In this document: positions 56,933-64,000 of the stretch, in pieces
Layout of the letters: every line of letters starts with the position of its first letter
Position numbering within the stretch: position 1 is the first letter of the stretch
Assembly (NCBI GenBank): GCA_950097015.1
Contig: CATNEN010000002.1
Location: 8,447,501 to 8,511,500 of the forward strand
DNA length: 64,000 nucleotides
Source of the DNA: Macrostomum hystrix
Lineage: Eukaryota > Platyhelminthes > Macrostomidae
Reading direction: 5' to 3'
Program-made: the position numbers and the translations under genes
Notes under the pieces: generated by a model
Told to the model about the DNA's origin: nothing
The model's input: only the letters and a program-made list of their open reading frames with translations
Database searches by the model: none

Positions 56933-58660
56933 ATGTCCGCCGCCCTGCCGAGCCTGGCGCTCTGCCTCTGCTGCCTGCTGGCGCTCTCCGACTGCCAGAG
57001 ACGCCGCGTCGAGTCGCTGCCGAGGCTCAACTTCCAGCCGAGCTTCCGCCAGTACTCCGGCTACCTCAACTCCATCGACAACCGGCGCCTCTTCTACTGG
57101 CTGGTCGAGAGCTCCCACGTGCCTCCGTCTTCGGCGCCGCTCGTGCTGTGGATGAACGGCGGTCCCGGCTGCTCCTCGGTGGGCGGCCTGCTCATGACGA
57201 ACGGTCCGTTCCTGGCCAACGACCGCGCCGAGCTGGACCGCAACGAGTTCGCGTGGAACCGGCTGGCCAACGTGCTGTACATCGACTCGCCCAGCGGCGT
57301 CGGCCTGAGCGAGCCCGGACCCATCGACAAGTCCGTGCTCAACGACAATGTCACCACGCAGCTCAACCTGGCAGCGCTGCTACACTTCTACAGCCTGTTT
57401 CCCGAGTACCGAGGCCGGCCCTTCTACATCGCGGGCGAGAGCTACGCGGGCATCTACATCCCGCTGCTGGCCTCCGCCATCGTGAGCAGCGGCCGCCATC
57501 CGCAGCTCATCAACCTGACGGGCATCGCGGTGGGCAACGGCCTGCACGTACCGTACAATGCAACCCTGTTCGACAGGCATAGACAATCACTGATCTACGC
57601 AATGGGTGCCGATATTGGAATGGTTTTCAGAGCATACTTTATCCTGCGCATTCTGTGAAAAGCCCAGTGCATTATATTGGAATGGTTTTCCGAGCATACT
57701 TTATCCTGTGCATTCTGTGAAAAGCCCAGTGCATTAGGGGAGGTGGGTGGCAGTCCCTGAGCTCGATTCCGCGACGAGGCCACATTCATTGGGGCGCAGA
57801 TTGTCGTGTACTGAGAAAGCCTAGTAGATGTACACCCTGTGTGAGTGTGTGCCTGCGTACAGTATCATTTGAGTACGTGTGTGCTCAGGAGTCAGTGATA
57901 TGACTCGTGAATAAAGCCGTCCTGAAACAACTATGCGTACTGTCTATTGTCAGTGCATTCAGAACTATCCAGTATCCAATCAGAAACAATGGCCAAATGG
58001 TTTTCCCAGGTGGGCGCGAATGAATTGATCAACAGATACAACGTGGCGCAGGCTTGTTATCGGAATGGCAACGTCGACGGCTACCCGTGCCTGAACTCCA
58101 CCGGGCTGACGGCCTACCTGAATGATCGGCATGTGAGAAGGGCCCTTGGCGTCAGCGACTCGTGGCCTGCCGAGTTCAAGATCTGCAATATGCAAATATT
58201 TTCCGTGTACGTCACAGCCAAGGATGACGTCCTCCGGCCCCTGCTAGAACTCGAAGCGTTAAACAAGTCGACGCTGCTCTACCACGGCACCCTAGACCTC
58301 ACCATTCCGTTGGGCGTCACGCTGCGGCTGCTGGATCGGCTGCCGATGGGCCCGAAGACTGTCTGGCTGTACTGCCTGAGGAAGCCAGGCTACGGCCTGC
58401 AAATTGGCGGCGTTCAGAGGTCCTTCGGCCGGCTGCGACACCGCACAGTCATCGGCGCCGGACACTCCGTGTCGACTGACCGGCCAGAGATCGGCCTGCA
58501 GATTCTGAAGGACCTCCTGGCTGATGGTGACGCTGAGTCGGACAGTTGCGACGCTGACACCTCTCAGAGAAGTGCTGGACAACCAGCGGCTCAGGCTGCG
58601 GCCAGGCTCCTTCTGAGCAGCTGCGCCCTGCTCAGCGGCCTCCGATTGGCCTTCCACTGA
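56933..58660 (+). CDS. Serine carboxypeptidase, peptidase family S10 (cathepsin A-like)
   Basis: Secreted or lysosomal carboxypeptidase that removes C-terminal residues at acid pH. The proposed exons 56933-57605 and 57954-58660 (phase 1) give 459 aa. Seen: signal peptide (hydrophobic LALCLCCLLALS, cleaved near residue 20), substrate-binding WMNGGPGCSS (73-82), nucleophile Ser170 in AGESYAG, Asp339 in HGTLDLTIP and His395 in GAGHSVSTDRP. The triad is therefore complete, but the Asp motif is unusual: the family mostly has GDxD followed soon by Cys, and here the first Asp is Thr and the Cys is absent. The insert between Ser and Asp is shorter than in cathepsin A. A hydrophobic C-terminal tail (RLLLSSCALLSGLRLAFH) after a polar stretch could be a GPI or membrane signal. 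The 348-bp intron holds a 64-bp duplication and a SINE piece; its exact borders are the least certain part. Confidence 0.85.
57612..57737 (+). repeat. 64-bp direct tandem duplication, carboxypeptidase intron
   Basis: Two nearly identical consecutive copies (start atattggaatggttttc, end aaagcccagtgcatt) differing at about three positions. Confidence 0.93.
57735..57930 (+). mobile_element. SINE family A, 3'-truncated
   Basis: B-box gagctcgattccgcgacg, then attcattggggcgcagat, gtgtgagtgtgtgcctgcgt and gtgctcaggagtcag. The tail and distal body are missing. It lies between the duplication and the second carboxypeptidase exon. Confidence 0.72.
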
Positions 58661-58763
58661 GCAAGGGGGGGCGGGAGCTGATTTGCAGGCGCAGAGACTT
58701 GCGCATTGCATGATCAACATATCGGCTCAACATAATAGCATATGCGTATTAGCAATTGTCTGC

Positions 58764-58769
58764 AATAAA
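58764..58769 (+). terminator. Polyadenylation signal of the carboxypeptidase gene
   Basis: AATAAA about 104 bp after the stop codon at 58660. Confidence 0.6.
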
Positions 58770-61080
58770 CTCTGACAGAACTCTACTTTCTAAGGTCTTT
58801 GATTATGAAATTCTCCAAGTTAACTGCCTTTGTATCCACATACAGTATAAATAAATAAATGGAACGATCATGCGAGGACACAATTTCGAGTTCTACTATA
58901 TATTCAAATGCGCAACACTTTACTAATAGTAGTAGCGAAAAGAAGCCTGAAAGGACGAATAATTTCATAATTAGAGTGATAATAAATTAATGGTTGCCAG
59001 TAACATGGTATCTGGCCCCTTCACATTTTCTAATCATTCTTACGCCTATGGTTTTGCTTTTGAAGAAAAAGTAAAAAACTGTTTTTTTATCAACATCAAA
59101 ATCCGGCCTCCTAAACTGTTTCTAAGAAAAATAGTTTTCCTAAGTCCTTCTACTCCAAGCGATCCTTGGTGATTTCTGGGGCATTGTGCTCCAATCATGC
59201 ATTTTTTAGCCGGGGCAAATTTTCGGGTCAACTTTCGTAATTTGACGGCTCTTGTTTAGGAGACGATAGATTTGTCCGACATTCCTTGATCCCCAAGCAT
59301 CAACAGTCAGCAGCCAGCGGTCAGGCAGCTGCAGAGAGGATCGCGATGGGATCCTAGTTTGATCCCGCATGTAAATCCCAAAGTGACTGGGCCCAGTGTA
59401 TCGCCGAGCCCTCCCTGGATGTAAAGCCAATTACCTTTCAGCTCCGGAGCCGGAGCTGTTCTGTTTGTCTTTTGCAGGTTCAGTTTGGCTTTCAGCTTGT
59501 CTTCCGCGGCGACTGTTGCTGCCCCATCACCCCCCTCAGCTTGCTCCCGGGCCAGAACTCGGGCAGACAATTCGGTCCGTCTATTCGCTTTTTTAGGAAC
59601 CCCTGAAGGCTATACAAGCTGATCCAGCTTTTGTGTGTTTTTCATGTACCTGCGAAACCGGGCACCCCTGGCGGAAGGCCCTCCCTGTCCCATGCGCGCC
59701 CAGATACAATGCGAACTGCTTGCTAGCAGCTGATGAGGATCCGCTGCCTCCCTGATAAATTATGGCGCAGCCGGCAGCCGTCCTCCAGTTTTATGTGCTA
59801 GTTCTTCTTCAGCTCCTTAGCAACACCCTGGCCCTCTCAATTGCTGGGTTTTAGTATTCAACAAACACGGCCAGCTTGTGGACTTTGCGTGAAACTTCCT
59901 CAGCATTTCGACATTAAAACTGGCGCACTGGAATGAAGCGTTAAGCGTCTACTTTTACTTACTTACTACTGGCTGCGGGGTCGGCCTTGGCGAGCTTCAT
60001 CCGGCCGGTCTGTGGAGTGCAGGCGAGGAGGGCTCGCTGTAATCATTTGTCTTGGCACCGGAAGACGGATTTCGCGATGGCCGTTCTCAGGATTGTCACC
60101 TCTTATGTTAGCTACCGCTTATAGGGCTCGCATGTGTTTGAAGCATTCTGACACCGGTTCGGATGTGATTTCAACAGTCAGTCAGTGCCTTGATGGCGTC
60201 TCATGCGTTGCACTCTGTGCTTGACAGTGCTCCGTTTTTGCCACCAACCTTGAGATCCCATGTTCCTCTGGTGTGGGCCTCAAAGAGGCTCTAATTAATG
60301 AAAAGCTCCTAAATCACGCAAGTCTTCAGGCCCAAGATTCCGAGGCACTGAATTGGAGTTCATAGAATATTGAATAAATCACTGAGTGTCCAGCAGCACC
60401 CTAGGATTGCATTAGCGCCGGCTGACATGCAGAACCCTGCCGTGGCTGGCTCACTTTTATAGAGCTGCATCTGGGCGGGGACAGCAGCCGTCGGATTCTC
60501 GACTGTGGGGCGAATGAAAACATTCTCAGGCCGGCTGGGTGTCACCGAGCACGCTGGCTGCCACCCCCCGGGGACCGCGGGATGCGCAGCAGCGGGGAGA
60601 CTGAATGACTCTCTGATGCTCGACTGGGCAGAATTGCATTACTGGGTGGGGGCTGGTTGTGAGAAGGGCTTGTAAATTCTGGCACTTAGCCTAATTTAGT
60701 GGACTCGGCAGTCTCTGCCAACTGGCCCATCAGCGGGCCTTCCAAGGAGCGCCAAATTGGTGGACCAAATTGGCAGGCATTGGCTCTCATTCAGCCAATA
60801 AGGCGGAATCAATACTAGCGAGGGACCGCAGGAGCTGTCGGCCCCGCCATTGGTCGGCACCTCTGCAGCGAACGAGCGCGCAAGAAATCACAGCAGTTTG
60901 GGGCGCGTACATTCTCGCAGTCATCCTGCCAACAATCGCGATATCAGAACTCGGCGGAGCTGAGTTGGGCTGAACAACTTTTCTCAATCAGTTCAACTCG
61001 GTTCGAACAAACCTGGAACATAGCTGCCTGTCATTTGTCAGCTGTATTGACTTTACAGCCAAGCAAAACCAACTCAGTCA
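58770..61080. other. Intergenic region, no gene recognised
   Basis: About 2.3 kb of unique sequence, AT-rich at the left and GC-richer from 59300. Short open frames on both strands show no recognisable domain. The right end should hold the promoter of the carbonic-anhydrase-related gene. Confidence 0.45.
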
Positions 61081-63433
61081 ATGCGGAGCCCTTCAAGCCA
61101 GTCTCGGAGAATTATCTGGGGCTCCAGTTGTGGTGGCAGTGGCCTGGTTGCCTTGCTCATAATCTTTGGCACGGTGCCTGCAGGTGAGTTTTTCGAACTT
61201 TTCCCAATTTGATCTGGAGATAGAAATTGTGGCGCAGATTTTATTAGTGTGAATCGCAAACACTTCAGCTCTCAGCGTCTGGAAGGACAAGAACTGGAAC
61301 GACCAGCTGGACGACTGGTGGCATTACCGCATTGGCATCATTGGCGGTGAGTAAAGTGCTCAGCTGCAGTCCATCTCCCAGCTAGTTGAAACCACCCGGC
61401 CTCAACCCTGGAGTTTGAGGCATCCGTCAGGGAGACAAACTGTGGAACATAGAATGGAACGGGGCAGTTTGAGTTGACAAAATCAATGGCCCAAGTCTTT
61501 AATATGCGTATGTATGCTCAGACCCACTGGGTGATGAAGTTTAGCCCGGGGAGACTGGGCATCTCTTGTGCTCAGCCTTGTCTCCTCCCATTCCCTGGAC
61601 CGTGACCATTTATCCCCTAAGAAAGCAGCAAAAAATATAAGAGGCCTGCATTGATTTGAGCTGTGTGCTCACAATGCAGCTCACCAACCACCCGAAGCAG
61701 AGCCTGCCCCACAGTGCCATAAACTGCAGCTTTCTCTAATTACGCCATACTCAAAACTGGGTAATTGAAACTGAGATTTATTAATTAATTCGAACATTTC
61801 GCCTCTTGATTCCCGATAGCCCGAAGGATTTCTCGCACTGATTTCAAATCCCAATTACGCTCTGCGAGTTGCTACAGTCAAATCTGACTTTCTCATCTTG
61901 ACCACCAACTCAAGTTCACTTTCTCCGATCAGCTCGTGACGGAGTGGCTTTAGGTTGAGTTCAGGTTGAGCTGGACTGAGCGCTATGTGAGCTGGACTCA
62001 CTTTTACAAAATTTTCATATCGTGAGCCGCTTAAAAGCAAGATGAGGATTTTAGTGGAGAACTCAATTCTCACAATTTCTGACTCCCACAATATTCAAAT
62101 TTCTCGCTAATATTTTCAAGTAATCCAGTGTCACTCTCTGGACCTGTCAGCAGCCCATTGTCAGTCACTCTCTGAATCTGTCAGCAGCCCATTGTCACTC
62201 ACTCTCTGAATCTGTCAGCAGCCCATTGTCACTCACTCTCTGAATCTGTCAGCAGCCCATTGTCACTCACTCTCTGAATCTGTCAGCAGCCCATTGTCAC
62301 TCACTCTCTGAATCTGTCAGCAGCCCATTGTCACTCACTCTCTGATTCTGTCAGCAGTCCATTGTCACTCACTCCTAGAATCTGTCAGCAGCTCATTATC
62401 AAAGTTGTCAGCAGCTCATTGTCACTCTCTGAATGTCTCATTGAGTCCTGGCATTGTGACACTTTGAGACAATGTCACTCGTCCGCCGCTCGCAAACCCA
62501 GGTCCTGAGCAGTGGGGCCGCAAAGCGTACATGACCTACAGCCTGTGGCAGATCTGTCACCGGGGCAGGCACCAATCTCCAATCAACGTGTCCACCGCCA
62601 ACCTTGTCTACGATTCGAACCTCCGACCGTTGACTCTGAGTGGAGCCGATGATGCTGTAAGTTCAAGAATCAATTTTATCCGGTGCTTTGTCGTGTGTCA
62701 AGAAGGCATCAAAAGGGTGGCCTGCTTGAACAAAATCCTTTGATGCGAGCCCTGCAGCCCTCATAAATCGATGCCGGGCCTGTTGCCCTCCCAGCTCAAT
62801 ATTCCAACTGTCTTAGAACCGAAAAGAATATATCCCCAACGAATCCAGCGACATTTGATCAGAGAAGGGCGGGGACGGCCCCAGGCCCTGCTAACTACGA
62901 CGCAATCGGAAGTGGCTCCGAGCTGGTTGAGGAGAATATCCCCGAGCCAAGGTCAGTGATTTACAAGCCGCCATTTTAGCAGCCACTTGCCGTCGCTCTA
63001 ATGAGATTCTGTGCCTATCATCTGCTGAGAAAATGAGAAAATCTAATTCAGCTTGAGAGCGAATCTGATGAAGCCGCGGCTGCTGAGTAGCTCATTGTGA
63101 AGACTCATTGTGACGGCCCCCATTAAGTTGACACTTGCTGTGCAAGGCAAGTGTCTCTTGTCTTTGGCAAATTATCAGCCAGTGAGAATCTGATAGAAAA
63201 TTGATTCAATTCAAATTGGACGCACAAAAAACCTTTGCCTCAAACCCAAGATTTCACTGTCAGTTCGCAACACCGGCCACGACATCGAAATCCGCCTGAA
63301 CTCCGACCGGATCGTCCTGTCCCACGGCCCGCTGTCCTACAACTACGTGCTCTTCGGCGCCCTCATCAAATTCGGCTCGAGATCTGATCGAGGCTCCGAT
63401 CACTGGATCGACTCCCGGGCTTTTCCTGGCGAG
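61081..63433 (+). CDS. CA10/CA11-like: Carbonic-anhydrase-related protein X/XI-like, 3' end outside window
   Basis: CARP X/XI proteins are secreted, catalytically inactive members of the alpha-carbonic-anhydrase fold that bind neurexins in vertebrates. Four exons are visible: 61081-61183, 61269-61346, 62502-62656 and 63251-63433, in continuous phase (173 codons), then donor GTAGAC at 63434. Seen: an N-terminal hydrophobic signal (LVALLIIFGTVPA), LDDWWHYRIGIIGGPEQWG, ICHRGRHQSPINVSTANLVYDSNL (hallmark QSPIN), VRNTGHDIEIRLN and IKFGSRSDRGSDHWID. Where active enzymes have two zinc histidines (FHFHWG), this reads ALIKFG, so both zinc ligands visible here are lost. The third ligand lies beyond the window. 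YNTG-like and DRGSDH-like segments favour CA10/11 over CA8. Confidence 0.9.
62125..62425. repeat. About 34-bp minisatellite, CARP intron 2
   Basis: About eight copies of a unit with core tgaatctgtcagcagcccat. It ends about 80 bp before the exon at 62502. Confidence 0.93.
62657..63250. other. CARP intron 3, no repeat array
   Basis: Unique 594-bp intron with no array, one of the few introns of this size here without one. No additional exon seen. Confidence 0.6.
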
Positions 63434-63439
63434 GTAGAC

Positions 63440-63985
63440 CCGATGGGATCTGGGATTCACGAATGGGATCTGGGATTCACGATGGGATCAGGGATTCACG
63501 ATGGGATCAGAGATTCACGAATGGGATCAGGGATTCACGAATGGGATCAGAGATTCACGAATGGGATCTGGGATTCACGATGGGATCAGAGATTCACGAA
63601 TGAGATCAGGGATTCACGAATGGGATCAGAGATTCACGAATGGGATCTGGGATTCACGATGGGATCAGGGATTCACGAATGGGATCAGAGATTCACGATG
63701 GGATCAGGGATCACGAATGGGATCTGGGATTCACGAATGGGATCTGGGATTCACGATGGGATCAGGGATTCACGATGGGATCAGGGATTCACGATGGGAT
63801 CAGGGATCACGAATGGGATCTGGGATTCACGATTGGGATCAGGCATTCACGTATTGGATCAGGGATTCTCGAATTGGGATCTCGAATTCATGAATGGGAT
63901 CTGGGATTCTTGATAGGGATCTGGGATTCTAGACAAGGATCTGGGATTCTTTACTCAGAATCGGTTTTCGGTATCTGAAATCGGG
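63440..63985. repeat. About 20-bp minisatellite, CARP intron 4
   Basis: About 26 copies of a unit such as gggatcagggattcacgaat with one-base length variants (cacgat, cacgaat). It begins about ten bases after the donor at 63434 and degenerates toward the right edge. Confidence 0.94.
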
Positions 63986-64000
63986 GATCTGGGATCAAGG

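Noticed and set aside
59206-60545. Several 60-87-codon frames on both strands
   Set aside because: Overlapping in several frames without domain or codon signal; expected by chance in GC-richer DNA.
63347-63978. Open frame continuing from the CARP exon through repeats
   Set aside because: Similarity ends at GRAFPGE-like sequence where a donor GT occurs at 63434; beyond it is a 20-bp array.
1-64000. CRISPR array or prokaryotic operon
   Set aside because: The repeats are head-to-tail without unique spacers, and genes have spliceosomal introns.

Overview
The window is animal (metazoan) nuclear DNA. Genes are split by GT-AG introns, coding exons are GC-rich with strong third-position G/C, and most introns and intergenic stretches are filled with minisatellites. 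The gene set includes an atypical H-NOX guanylate cyclase of the Gyc-88E type, known mainly from protostomes, and tRNA-derived SINEs are present. Together these suggest a lophotrochozoan; the extreme tandem-repeat load would suit a free-living flatworm such as Macrostomum. That species guess is inference only. | Layout, left to right. A SHC-type PTB/SH2 adaptor runs off the left edge (+, 292-3585). A G-protein alpha-s-like subunit follows (+, 8336-16082), then a tectonic-family ciliary transition-zone protein (+, 17521-20976). An atypical soluble guanylate cyclase has 12 exons on the minus strand (33696-21996). A peroxiredoxin homologue that lacks the peroxidatic cysteine is also on the minus strand (41352-36529). 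Ribosomal protein eL19 (RPL19) has a 5-nt first coding exon (minus, 47651-45129). A large C2H2 zinc-finger protein (+, 49721-55069), an S10 serine carboxypeptidase (+, 56933-58660) and an acatalytic carbonic-anhydrase-related protein running off the right edge (+, 61081 onward) complete the set. Exon boundaries were assigned by requiring GT/AG ends, phase continuity and family similarity. All assigned models are divisible by three, apart from the two genes cut by the window edges. | The genes form no operon or pathway block. Three are signalling components (SHC adaptor, G-alpha-s, guanylate cyclase), but they are separate transcription units. | About one third of the window is tandem repeat: more than 30 arrays, with units of 14 to about 46 bp. 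Nearly every long intron holds one private array whose unit is found nowhere else in the window. Two tRNA-headed SINE families and one roughly 600-bp foldback (MITE-like) element are also present. The most notable items are the peroxiredoxin without its catalytic Cys, a 255-bp stop-free intron inside G-alpha, oppositely oriented arrays of one motif flanking a single cyclase exon, and the system of intron-private minisatellites.
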